From: CALGDE01 sp964655355
GTDB taxonomy: Bacteria; Cyanobacteriota; Cyanobacteriia; CACIAM-69d
Length of the DNA stretch: 64,000 nucleotides
Direction: 5' to 3'
NCBI GenBank assembly: GCA_964655355.1
Contig: CAZZMD010000001.1
Location: 124,001 to 188,000 of the forward strand
Shown here: positions 55,179 to 63,785 of the stretch, piece by piece
Layout: every line of letters begins with the position of its first letter
Numbering within the stretch: position 1 is the first letter of the stretch
Translations under genes and position numbers: made by a program
The notes under the pieces: model-generated
What the model saw: only the letters and a program-made list of their open reading frames with translations
Databases searched by the model: none
Told to the model about the DNA's origin: nothing

Positions 55179-55470
55179 TATTTCCCATGGCATCTTTCCA
55201 TCGTCCCCCACCCCTGCCGCCCCCAAATCACTCGAGACATCAAAACATCGAGACCGGGTACGACGGCTGGGTCACCGTCGGCTTACATTGTCAGCCTGGG
55301 ATCTATGGGATTTAGCCCAGGGGTAATCTACCATTCCCCCCAGTTCCGGCCAGCTAAGGGTATTGAGACAATCCCCGCCTCGCCACTGACTACAATGGGG
55401 CCACCGGAGACCGGTTCCCCGCCGCGCGAATCCCCTGTCCTCCCCCATATCCAATCCTGTTTTTCCATCC
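55179..55470. other. gene-free divergent region
   Basis: About 290 bp between gloB (-) and a small gene (+). No conserved frame or hairpin is seen; presumed promoters. Confidence 0.3.
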
Positions 55471-55671
55471 ATGGCTGCTCCCCAACCCAACGTCGACCTC
55501 ACCAAGATTCTGGACCGCATTGAAACCACCAATGCCCTCTCCCGTCAGGACTATCTCCAGCTCACCCATGCCCTACTGAGCAGCCAACCCATGACCGATG
55601 ATGATTGCCGTCGGGTGAATCGATGCCTGGACCGGCTGCAAAATGGCCGGATCACCCTGTCCCAAACCTAA
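55471..55671 (+). CDS. small helical protein, unknown
   Basis: A 66-aa protein predicted helical (LTKILDRIETTNALSRQDYL, CRRVNRCLDRLQNGRITLSQ). The pattern of two amphipathic helices with Tyr/Leu recurs in small cyanobacterial proteins. No membrane segment and no recognised family. It is upstream of the GT4 gene by 127 bp in the same direction. Confidence 0.55.
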   Translation: MAAPQPNVDLTKILDRIETTNALSRQDYLQLTHALLSSQPMTDDDCRRVNRCLDRLQNGRITLSQT

Positions 55672-55798
55672 AGGGCACCCTGGCAACCGTCCCACCTGAC
55701 GGTCGCCCCTCTTGACCCACGCCCCGTTTCCGCACCCTCCCTTACCCCCAACCATGACAGTCATGGGGCATGTGCCCCCTGCCCAGTGACCCTGCAAT

Positions 55799-57058
55799 AT
55801 GCTCATGAACCAACGGTCAACCCAGTCCCAGCCGAGCAGTCTTTCATCCTCCAGCCCCAAGGCTCCCAAAATCTCGATTTTGATCAACGACCTGTCCCCC
55901 AGCAGTGTGGGGCGATGGGGGGGAGGGGTACGGACATTTGTGTTGGCAGAAGCCATTCAGACCCTAGGCTACGACGTGGAACTGGTGGGGTTGAACTTTG
56001 GTCCTGAGCACCCCGCCCTCACCGCCCTACGGCAGCAATGGCCCCTGACGGTGATCTCGGGCGATCGCTATCCCCGTTTTTTCCAATCCATCCGCCAAAC
56101 CCTGCAAGCCCTGGACAGCGATCTGGTATACGCCCATAAACTCAAGCCCTCCAGCTTCGGCATCGCCCTCCTCCACAAATGGCTACGCCGCCGTCCCATC
56201 CTGCTAGATATCGACGACTGGGAAATGAGCTGGCATCAGGGGGGACAGTACCGGTATCAAGTGCGCCCCCGAAAACTGTTGAAAGATCTATTCGGCAGGG
56301 ACGGCGAACTCCAGTCCCCCAACCATCCCCTCTACATGAGCTGGGTGGAACAATGGGTTGCCCAAGCGGACGCCGTTACCGTTAACACCAGCGCCCTGCA
56401 ACACCGATTTGGGGGGACCGTTATCCCCAGCGGCAAAAATATGGACGCCTTCAATCCCAGTCGCTATGATCCGGATGCCGCGCGGGCAGAATACAATCTC
56501 AGTCCCTATCGAGTTTTAATGTTTCCCGGAGCGCCCCGTCCTTACAAAGGAGTAGAAGATATTCTGGAGGCGATGAAGCTCCTGGGGTGGACCGACCTCA
56601 GGCTGGTGATTGTAGGGGGCAGTCCCTACGATCGCTACGACCAGGAACTCCAACAAAAATGGGGAGACTCGTACTTGATCCAGCTTCCGAAACAGCCCCC
56701 GGACAAAATGCCTTTGGTGGTCTCGGCGGCCCATGTGGTCGTCGTCCCCCAGCGGGACTCGCCCACCACCCGCGCCCAGTTTCCCCTGAAACTCACCGAC
56801 GGCATGGCCATGGCGAAGCCGATCCTAACGACCCAAGTCGGCGATATACCCAATATCCTGGGGGACACTGGGTATATTGTGGAACCACAATCTCCGCGAT
56901 CGCTCGCGAAGGGCTTAGAATCGATTTTCGCGGACTATGGGGCTGCCCAACGGTTGGGACAACGGGCCCGGCAGCGATGCTTGCAAAACTACAGCGTAAC
57001 CGCGATCGCCCAACACCTGGCCCCCCTGCTTCGGGCCCATCTGCCGCCCCACCCCTGA
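55799..57058 (+). CDS. family 4 glycosyltransferase (GT-B)
   Basis: A 419-aa GT-B glycosyltransferase. N-terminal domain: ISILINDLSPSSVGRWGGGV; C-terminal nucleotide-sugar domain: VLMFPGAPRPYKGVEDILEA, LRLVIVGGSPYDRYDQE, and the E/KX7E-like donor motif around QFPLKLTDGMAMAKPILTT. The acceptor is unknown; cell-surface polysaccharide synthesis is likely. It stands 85 bp upstream of an ABC exporter gene in the same direction, suggesting a joint envelope role. Confidence 0.88.
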   Translation: MLMNQRSTQSQPSSLSSSSPKAPKISILINDLSPSSVGRWGGGVRTFVLAEAIQTLGYDVELVGLNFGPEHPALTALRQQWPLTVISGDRYPRFFQSIRQTLQALDSDLVYAHKLKPSSFGIALLHKWLRRRPILLDIDDWEMSWHQGGQYRYQVRPRKLLKDLFGRDGELQSPNHPLYMSWVEQWVAQADAVTVNTSALQHRFGGTVIPSGKNMDAFNPSRYDPDAARAEYNLSPYRVLMFPGAPRPYKGVEDILEAMKLLGWTDLRLVIVGGSPYDRYDQELQQKWGDSYLIQLPKQPPDKMPLVVSAAHVVVVPQRDSPTTRAQFPLKLTDGMAMAKPILTTQVGDIPNILGDTGYIVEPQSPRSLAKGLESIFADYGAAQRLGQRARQRCLQNYSVTAIAQHLAPLLRAHLPPHP

Positions 57059-57143
57059 CAACCGTCCCCCAGCCCCCAGTTCCCGTCCCATCGCCTCCCT
57101 TAGCCAATGCTGCTGTCAGCCCACTCGCCCTGCCTTCTGAACC

Positions 57144-59405
57144 ATGTCTAAAAGCAAATTTTTGTGGAACCTGGCCCGTCGATACCCCGTTCTGGCTTTC
57201 TTCAGCATTCTTCTCGGATTTTCAGGGGCTCTCTTCGGCGGCATCGGCACCACCCTACTGGTTCCCGTTGTTCTGCGGTTTCTGGAGCAAGATGCCCTCC
57301 TGAAGGGAGGACCGCCCATTCTAGAGGCGATGCTCAGTCCCTTCCGTGGGCTGCCCGACGAATACCAAGCCACCGTGATGGCGATCGCGGTGATCGCCAT
57401 CCTTGCCCTGAAAAATCTCACCACTTTTATCGGGCAATACGCCTCCAGCAGACTGCAGCATTGCATCAACGCAGACCTACGTCTCAACGGCTGCGGCATG
57501 CTCCTGGACGTCAATCTGAGCTACCACGACAGCACTCGGATAGGGGATATGACCAACCGGCTAGGGACCGAAAGTTCCCGAGTCACCCGCTCCATCAGCA
57601 GCATTATCCGGCTCTGTATGCAGTGCATCGCCGCGACTATTTTTGTGGTCCTCCTGATCAGCATTTCCTGGCAACTGACCGTTGGCGTCGTCGTGCTCTT
57701 CAGCGGCATCATTCTCCTCAACCAGTGGTTCGTGCGCCAATCCCGTAACCTGGGCCAAGACCTTTCCCAGGCCTCCCGTGACTATTCCCGCGGACAGATG
57801 GACATGTTGATGGGCATGACGTTGGTGCGGACGGCCGCGATGGAAAAGCGGGAGCTCACAAAAATGCGGAGGCTCATTATAGATCTGGAAGCAAAGCAAT
57901 TGAAGTCTCAAATGAACAGTGCGGCAGTCGGTCCGGTGACGGAGGTGGCCAGCATTATCTGTTTGATAGGCATTGTGATGTTGAGCCGCTTAATCTTCCA
58001 GGATTTACAGGCCCTCTCTGCCGTATTGCTCACGTACCTTTTGATCCTCGTTCGGCTGCTGCCGCTGATCTCCGACCTGAATCGGCTCCGGAGCCAAATC
58101 GCCAACACCCTGCCCAGTGTGGAGATTGTTGAGGATTTCCTCAGCCGCACCAATAAGCCGTTTATGAAATCCGGCGATCGCCCGTTCCCCCAGACCCTCG
58201 AACAGGGGATTCATTTCGACGGCCTTCGCTTTGCCTATCCGGGGGCACAGGACTTATCCCTGAGGGACATTGAACTGTACTTACCGAAGGGCACCACCCT
58301 CGCCCTAGTGGGGGAGTCCGGCGCGGGTAAGTCAACGCTGGCGGATTTATTGCCCCGGTTTGCCGATCCCAATGGCGGGAAAATCACCATCGATGGGGTA
58401 GATTTACGGGATTTTGATCTCCAGTCGGTGCGCCGGTCCATGGGAATCGTCAGCCAGGATACCTTTCTGTTCAATATGTCGGTCCGGGACAATATTGCCT
58501 ATGGGACAGAGGCGACAGATGAGGAGGTGCATAAGGCGGCTAAGTTGGCCAATGCCCTGGGTTTTATTGAACAGCTGCCCCGCGGATTTGACACCCCCAT
58601 TGGCGATCGCGGGGTGATGCTCTCGGGGGGACAGCGCCAGCGATTGGCGATCGCCCGCGCCCTGGTGAGCAATCCCCCCATCCTGATTTTGGACGAGGCC
58701 ACCAGTGCCCTGGATACGGTGTCGGAGCGGCTGGTGCAGGAAGCCATCGAAAACCTAAGTCGCGATCGCACCTCCTTGGTCATCGCCCACCGCCTATCCA
58801 CGATCCAAAATGCCGATCAAATTGCAGTGTTGGAAAAGGGCGAAGTCATCGAGGTGGGCACCCACGGGGAACTCCTGGCGAAGGGGGGGCACTATGCTCG
58901 GCTCTATCAGATGCAATTCGCGGCCGAGTCTCGCCAGCTTGTGACGGCCAACGAAACCTTTAACCGCACCTCCTACGAAATCCGCAGCCGTCTGAATGTA
59001 ACCATCGGCGCTTTGCAATTATTGGTCGAAGATTGGCTCGATTCACCGGAAGAAGTTCAAGATTTAATCCAGGAATGTTACAAAACCTCCATTCGGATGC
59101 TGAGCACCATGGAATTATTTGAGGACAGTTTGCAAATGCAAAAGTCCCTCTACCGTAAGGCGTCTACGGGGGGGGCATCCGGCGCGGTAACGCCAGCCCT
59201 GGCGGAGCGGTATAAAGTCTTCAGCGAAACGTCCTATACGGTGCGCACCAGTTTGAACACCATGATCGGCGGCTTACGGTTCCTGCAGGATGAGCTAGCC
59301 AGCTCCGCGGACGAGCAGTCACTGATGCTGAAGCAAACCTACGAAGCGGCCCTATACATCTTCGATACCTTTGAGGAGCTGGAATCCGTGGGGAATACGG
59401 TCTAA
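57144..59405 (+). CDS. ABC exporter (MsbA-like) with tandem kinase-DHp-like C-terminal tail
   Basis: A 753-aa half-transporter: transmembrane domain ~1-340, then a nucleotide-binding domain with Walker A GESGAGKST (~391), signature LSGGQRQR (~493), Walker B LILDEA (~513) and the H-loop IAHRLSTI. Beyond ~590 are ~160 extra residues holding two similar helical hairpins: SYEIRSRLNVTIGALQLL (~610) and SYTVRTSLNTMIGGLRFL (~697). These mimic the histidine-kinase DHp helix (SHELRTPLN) but with Tyr replacing the phospho-His. It probably exports a lipid or polysaccharide precursor with the neighbouring GT4; the tail may be a dimerisation or signalling element. Confidence 0.9.
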   Translation: MSKSKFLWNLARRYPVLAFFSILLGFSGALFGGIGTTLLVPVVLRFLEQDALLKGGPPILEAMLSPFRGLPDEYQATVMAIAVIAILALKNLTTFIGQYASSRLQHCINADLRLNGCGMLLDVNLSYHDSTRIGDMTNRLGTESSRVTRSISSIIRLCMQCIAATIFVVLLISISWQLTVGVVVLFSGIILLNQWFVRQSRNLGQDLSQASRDYSRGQMDMLMGMTLVRTAAMEKRELTKMRRLIIDLEAKQLKSQMNSAAVGPVTEVASIICLIGIVMLSRLIFQDLQALSAVLLTYLLILVRLLPLISDLNRLRSQIANTLPSVEIVEDFLSRTNKPFMKSGDRPFPQTLEQGIHFDGLRFAYPGAQDLSLRDIELYLPKGTTLALVGESGAGKSTLADLLPRFADPNGGKITIDGVDLRDFDLQSVRRSMGIVSQDTFLFNMSVRDNIAYGTEATDEEVHKAAKLANALGFIEQLPRGFDTPIGDRGVMLSGGQRQRLAIARALVSNPPILILDEATSALDTVSERLVQEAIENLSRDRTSLVIAHRLSTIQNADQIAVLEKGEVIEVGTHGELLAKGGHYARLYQMQFAAESRQLVTANETFNRTSYEIRSRLNVTIGALQLLVEDWLDSPEEVQDLIQECYKTSIRMLSTMELFEDSLQMQKSLYRKASTGGASGAVTPALAERYKVFSETSYTVRTSLNTMIGGLRFLQDELASSADEQSLMLKQTYEAALYIFDTFEELESVGNTV

Positions 59406-59413
59406 TACGGTCT
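59394..59413. repeat. 10-bp tandem duplication at the stop codon
   Basis: AATACGGTCT occurs twice in tandem; the stop codon TAA (59403-59405) is formed at the junction of the two copies. Confidence 0.75.
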
Positions 59414-59610
59414 AGGAACGCCCGCGACAAAACCGGCAGGAAAAGCCCATGGGAAGGTCCCGCGGGAAGAGCCCATGGGAAAGGGCGGTTTTGGTGTACG
59501 TTGTGTGAAGGATTTTTACAGGGTCCATGCGATCGCCTTTGGGCTCGCCCCCTGTTGAACTCATCCTGATTGCCCTTAGTCCCAGACGCTTTCCCCCTAG
59601 ATTCTTTTCC

Positions 59611-60786
59611 ATGAGCACCCCCAGCACTGATGCGATCGCCCCCCACGGCGGCGTCTTGATCAACCGCGTCGCTTCTCCGGAGCAAAAGGCGGAATTCCTC
59701 GCCCAGGCGGATACGTTGCCTCGGGTCGGGCTGGACGATCGCGCCCTGTGTGACCTGATTACCATTGCGATCGGTGCCCTCAGCCCCCTGGAAGGATTTA
59801 TGGGCAAGGCGGACTATGACCCCGTGGTCACCGATATGCGATTGGCGAGCGGTCTACCCTGGTCCATCCCCGTCACCCTGTCCGTCACCGAGGAAACGGC
59901 GGAGCCCCTGAAGGAAGGTGGCTTAGTGCGCTTGGATGATCCCGACGGCAATTTTGTGGGCGTGCTGGAACTTCAGGAAAAATACACCTACGACAAGGTG
60001 CACGAAGCCATCAACGTCTATCGCACCAACGAGGAAGCCCACCCCGGTGTGAAGGCAGTCTACGACCAGGGAAATATCAATTTGGGCGGTCCCGTGTGGT
60101 TGTTAGAACGGGGCACCGATGCCCGTTTCCCCACCTATCAAATTGACCCGGCGGATTCTCGCCGTGCTTTCCGGGAAAAAGGCTGGGAGCGCATCGTCGC
60201 CTTCCAAACCCGGAACCCCATCCACCGCGCCCACGAATACATCATCAAATGCGCCCTGGAAATCACCGAGGGACTGTTCTTGCATCCGTTGGTGGGCGTG
60301 ACCAAGAGCGATGATATTCCGGCAGAGGTGCGGATGAATTGCTACGAAATCATGATGGAGCACTACTTCCCCCGCGATCGCGTCATTTTGGCCATCAACC
60401 CCTGTGCCATGCGCTATGCCGGCCCCCGGGAAGCAATTTTCCATGCTCTCATCCGCAAAAACTACGGCTGCACCCACTTCATCGTCGGTCGCGACCATGC
60501 CGGTGTGGGCGACTACTACGGTACCTATGACGCCCAAAAACTATTCGACGAATTTGAGCCCGGAGAATTGGGGATTACGCCGCTGAAATTCGAGCACGCC
60601 TTCTTCTGCACCCGCACCGGCGGCATGGCCACCAGCAAAACCAGCCCCAGCACCCCCGAAGAGCGGATTCACCTATCCGGCACCAAAGTTCGCGCCTTGC
60701 TGCGTAAAGGGGAAACGCCCCCGCCGGAATTCTCCCGCCCCGAAGTCGCCGCAGAATTGGCCCGCGCCATGAAAGTCGAAGGCTAG
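59611..60786 (+). CDS. sat: sulfate adenylyltransferase (ATP sulfurylase)
   Basis: A 391-aa monofunctional ATP sulfurylase, the first step of assimilatory sulfate reduction (sulfate + ATP to APS). The HxxH-type active site QTRNPIHRAHEYI, GVTKSDDIPAEVRMNCYEI, the MRYAGPREA loop and FIVGRDHAGVGDYYG are intact. ATG 59611 (MSTPSTDAI) is favoured because the frame before it is Pro/Arg-rich and uncharacteristic; an in-frame ATG at 59527 is possible. Confidence 0.95.
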   Translation: MSTPSTDAIAPHGGVLINRVASPEQKAEFLAQADTLPRVGLDDRALCDLITIAIGALSPLEGFMGKADYDPVVTDMRLASGLPWSIPVTLSVTEETAEPLKEGGLVRLDDPDGNFVGVLELQEKYTYDKVHEAINVYRTNEEAHPGVKAVYDQGNINLGGPVWLLERGTDARFPTYQIDPADSRRAFREKGWERIVAFQTRNPIHRAHEYIIKCALEITEGLFLHPLVGVTKSDDIPAEVRMNCYEIMMEHYFPRDRVILAINPCAMRYAGPREAIFHALIRKNYGCTHFIVGRDHAGVGDYYGTYDAQKLFDEFEPGELGITPLKFEHAFFCTRTGGMATSKTSPSTPEERIHLSGTKVRALLRKGETPPPEFSRPEVAAELARAMKVEG

Positions 60787-60980
60787 ACCGACAGGGGATC
60801 AGTGCAGAGCCGCAATCCCCTATCCCTAGACCGTTTAATGCATCCCCAGGCGATCGCTTTCCCATGCAGCATCGTTTGGGGATTATTGTTGGTCCCCCAG
60901 AGAGTCGAGCGAAACCTCTATACTGATAAATCAGTGTTGCTGTAGCGCTGGACCCAGTTTTTACCGATCCCCTTGAGCCT

Positions 60981-62075
60981 ATGTCCGTTTTTGTAGCGAT
61001 CGCCGTTTTGCTGTCCTTGGTGTTTATCCATGAGCTGGGGCATTTTCTCGCGGCACGGCTCCAGGGAATTTATGCGACGAAATTTGCGATCGGCTTCGGT
61101 CCGATCATCTGGCGCTACCAGGGGGAGCAAACAGAATATTCCATCCGCGCCATTCCCCTCGGCGGATTTGTCGGCTTCCCAGAAGATGATCCCGACAGCG
61201 GCATCGAACCCGACGATCCCAACTTGTTACAAAACAGGCCCATCGGCGATCGCGCGATCGTCATCTCAGCGGGGGTGATTGCGAATCTAGTCTTTGCCTA
61301 CGCTGTTCTGGTCGGACAATATGCCGGCTTAGGCATCCCCGATTCCTTTGCCTACGAGCCCGGCGTGGTCGTCCCCCAGGTGCTATCCATCGACAACCCA
61401 GCAGGCAAGGCGGGGATCAAGGCCGGAGATATTATTGTGGCGGTCAATGGTCAAACCTTGGGCGCAGACAACGACAGCCTCGACCTGTTGATGGAAGAGA
61501 TTCGCGGCAGCTCTAACGCCTCGCTGCCCCTCACCCTAGAGCGGGGCGATCGCACCCTGAGCGTCAATGTCACCCCTGAACCCGATGCAGATGGGATCGG
61601 ACGTATTGGCGTGCAACTAGCCCCCAATGGCAAGACTGTTTATCGGCGATCGCTCAACCTGGTCGAAATTTTCGGCAAGGCAGCGGACCAATTCCAAGCC
61701 ATGGTGTTCCAAATCATTGGCGGTTTTATTGCCCTCGCATCCAACTTCCAAGAAACCGCATCCCAGGTCTCCGGTCCCGTCAAAATTGTGGAATGGGGCG
61801 CCAACATTGCCGAATCCCAAGCCGCTCAGCTCTTGCCTTTTGTGGCCCTAATTAGCATCAACTTGGCAGTGGTTAATATCCTGCCGCTGCCGGCTCTAGA
61901 TGGCGGTCAACTCTTCTTCCTCATCATTGAAGCTTTGCGCGGTCGCCCCCTCCCCCAACGGCTCCAAGAAAGCGTTATGCAAACGGGTTTAGTCCTACTC
62001 TTGGGGCTGGGCGTCGTCCTAATTGTGCGCGACACCACCCAGTTGGAATGGGTTCAAAACCTATTCCAGCAGTAA
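60981..62075 (+). CDS. rseP: RseP-like site-2 intramembrane protease (M50)
   Basis: A 364-aa intramembrane zinc metalloprotease. Catalytic HELGH lies in the first membrane helix (VLLSLVFIHELGHFLAA), the third ligand motif in LPLPALDGGQLFF near the C-terminus, and one PDZ domain in between (~130-210, NPAGKAGIKAGDIIVAVNGQ). Four membrane segments as in RseP. It cleaves membrane-bound anti-sigma factors or signal peptides; the partner here is unknown. Confidence 0.93.
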   Translation: MSVFVAIAVLLSLVFIHELGHFLAARLQGIYATKFAIGFGPIIWRYQGEQTEYSIRAIPLGGFVGFPEDDPDSGIEPDDPNLLQNRPIGDRAIVISAGVIANLVFAYAVLVGQYAGLGIPDSFAYEPGVVVPQVLSIDNPAGKAGIKAGDIIVAVNGQTLGADNDSLDLLMEEIRGSSNASLPLTLERGDRTLSVNVTPEPDADGIGRIGVQLAPNGKTVYRRSLNLVEIFGKAADQFQAMVFQIIGGFIALASNFQETASQVSGPVKIVEWGANIAESQAAQLLPFVALISINLAVVNILPLPALDGGQLFFLIIEALRGRPLPQRLQESVMQTGLVLLLGLGVVLIVRDTTQLEWVQNLFQQ

Positions 62076-62080
62076 CGTTT

Positions 62081-62122
62081 AGTCGTAGTAATTGAGTCGC
62101 AGTAATCGAGTCGCGGTAATCG
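62081..62122. repeat. 14-bp tandem repeat, three copies, upstream of nth
   Basis: AGTCGTAGTAATTG, AGTCGCAGTAATCG and AGTCGCGGTAATCG lie in direct tandem between rseP and nth, followed by ACAGTAGATA/ACAGTAGACC. Confidence 0.85.
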
Positions 62123-62154
62123 ACAGTAGATAACAGTAGACCCCTGTAAATCCC

Positions 62155-62871
62155 ATGGCGATCGCCCGTAAACTTTCGGCAAAAAAACAGCGCGCGCTGG
62201 AAATTTTCGACCGCCTAACGGAACTCTATCCTGACGCCTATTGCAGCCTGGATCACGGCAGTACGGTGCAACTGTTGGTGGCCACAATTCTGTCCGCCCA
62301 ATGTACCGATGAACGGGTAAACAAGGTCACTCCGGCGTTATTCGCCCGATTTCCCGATGCGGCAGCCATGGCAGGCGCAGACCTCAGCGAGCTTGAAGAA
62401 CTGGTGCGATCGACCGGTTTCTATCGCAACAAAGCCAAAAATATCCAAGGCGCTTGCCGCATGATCATGGAAAAATTTGGCGGCGAAGTGCCCCAACGGA
62501 TGGAGGAGTTGATGTTACTCCCTGGGGTCGCGCGAAAGACCGCCAATGTGGTCATGTCCAACGCCTTTGGCATCAATATGGGCGTAACCGTCGACACCCA
62601 TGTAAAACGATTAACCTATCGATTTGGGCTCACCCGATACACCGATCCCATCCGCGTTGAGCGGGATCTAATGAAACTTCTCCCCCAGCCGGAATGGGAA
62701 AACTATTCCATTCGTACGATTTTCCACGGGCGCAATATCTGCGATGCTCGCAAGCCCCTCTGCGATCAATGCACGCTGATCGATCTGTGCGATCGCAAAG
62801 GAGTCGACAAGCTTTTAAACAGCAAGAAAAAATCCAAAACAGCCCAATCCAAAACCAAAGCAAAAGCCTAG
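62155..62871 (+). CDS. nth: endonuclease III (Nth)
   Basis: A 238-aa DNA glycosylase/AP-lyase for oxidised pyrimidines. Helix-hairpin-helix with the catalytic Lys (LPGVARKTANVVMSNAFGI), the Asp in VTVDTHVKR, and a 4Fe-4S cluster motif CDARKPLCDQCTLIDLC (C-X6-C-X2-C-X5-C) are all present. The C-terminal tail is Lys-rich. It lies 79 bp after rseP in the same direction. Confidence 0.95.
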   Translation: MAIARKLSAKKQRALEIFDRLTELYPDAYCSLDHGSTVQLLVATILSAQCTDERVNKVTPALFARFPDAAAMAGADLSELEELVRSTGFYRNKAKNIQGACRMIMEKFGGEVPQRMEELMLLPGVARKTANVVMSNAFGINMGVTVDTHVKRLTYRFGLTRYTDPIRVERDLMKLLPQPEWENYSIRTIFHGRNICDARKPLCDQCTLIDLCDRKGVDKLLNSKKKSKTAQSKTKAKA

Positions 62872-62886
62872 ATTAACCAGATTGAA

Positions 62887-63597
62887 TTAACTCGCAGGGT
62901 CCGGCGGCAACACCAAATCCACAATCGCGTCGATAATACGCTCCTCTTCAATGGGCACCACTTGGCGGCCATGCATCACATATTGGGTGAGCACATGGGC
63001 AATCAAACTGCCCGTCATCACCCGCGTAATCGCCTCCACATCGCGCCCCTTTAATGCTGGATAGGTGCTCAAAATTTCCGTAAACGCGGCAATCCCCACC
63101 CGGGTAAAGTTTTTCAAAAATACCTGCGCCAACTGAGGAAAACGCCCCGACTCCCCAATGGTTAAGCGCAGAAAATCAAAATACAACTCATCCTGGGTCA
63201 TCCGCTCCATCAGAGCCGTACACAGTTGCCGCAAACACTCTCGGGGAGGCGCATCCACCCGCGCTGCCCCCTGACTCACCGCATTAAACAACTTCGGCAA
63301 CCGCTCCCGCGCCAACTGCTGCACCAACGCCTCAAACAACCCCTCCTTGTCACGAAAATGGCTATACACCGTCGCCTTAGACACCCCAGCCACCGCGGCA
63401 ATGCGATCCATGCTCGCCCCCACATAGCCCCGCTCCAAAAACACCTGCAACGCCCCCTTCAAAACCTGCGCCCCCTTCTTCGAGATCGGCGCCCCCAAAC
63501 TCGCGGACACCTTATCCCGAACCTGATCCTCAACCCGATCTTGACTCACTTGATTGTCTGACCGATCAACATCTACTGACTTATCAACGTCACCCAC
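62887..63597 (-). CDS. TetR-family repressor
   Basis: A 236-aa TetR-type regulator. After a ~35-residue charged N-terminal tail (start GTG 63597, GGGAG nine bases upstream) comes the HTH (~60-95: YVGASMDRIAAVAGVSKATV, then YSHFRDKEGLFEAL) and a ligand-binding/dimerisation domain. It is divergent from the devB-type gene, with two near-identical inverted-repeat sites between them, so it probably represses that exporter and itself. Confidence 0.93.
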   Translation of the reverse strand: MGDVDKSVDVDRSDNQVSQDRVEDQVRDKVSASLGAPISKKGAQVLKGALQVFLERGYVGASMDRIAAVAGVSKATVYSHFRDKEGLFEALVQQLARERLPKLFNAVSQGAARVDAPPRECLRQLCTALMERMTQDELYFDFLRLTIGESGRFPQLAQVFLKNFTRVGIAAFTEILSTYPALKGRDVEAITRVMTGSLIAHVLTQYVMHGRQVVPIEEERIIDAIVDLVLPPDPAS

Positions 63598-63713
63598 AGC
63601 GGATCACTCCCTTACGCCACAGTTCATCATCGCATCCCCCAAAACGACCTGCCTTCAACCCCGCACCTCCACACACACAACCATCCGTCCTACCTCCCTT
63701 GAAACAAAATAAA

Positions 63714-63729
63714 TGAACTAGACAGTTCA
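63714..63729. promoter_or_regulatory. TetR operator candidate 1
   Basis: TGAACT-AGAC-AGTTCA is a perfect 6-bp inverted repeat with a 4-nt centre. Confidence 0.7.
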
Positions 63730-63753
63730 GTTTGATTTTCGCTACCATGGAGA

Positions 63754-63769
63754 TGAACTGAACAGTTTA
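63754..63769. promoter_or_regulatory. TetR operator candidate 2
   Basis: TGAACT-GAAC-AGTTTA is the same site with one arm mismatch, exactly 40 bp from the first (four helical turns). Confidence 0.7.
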
Positions 63770-63785
63770 GTTTTGGGGTCAATCC

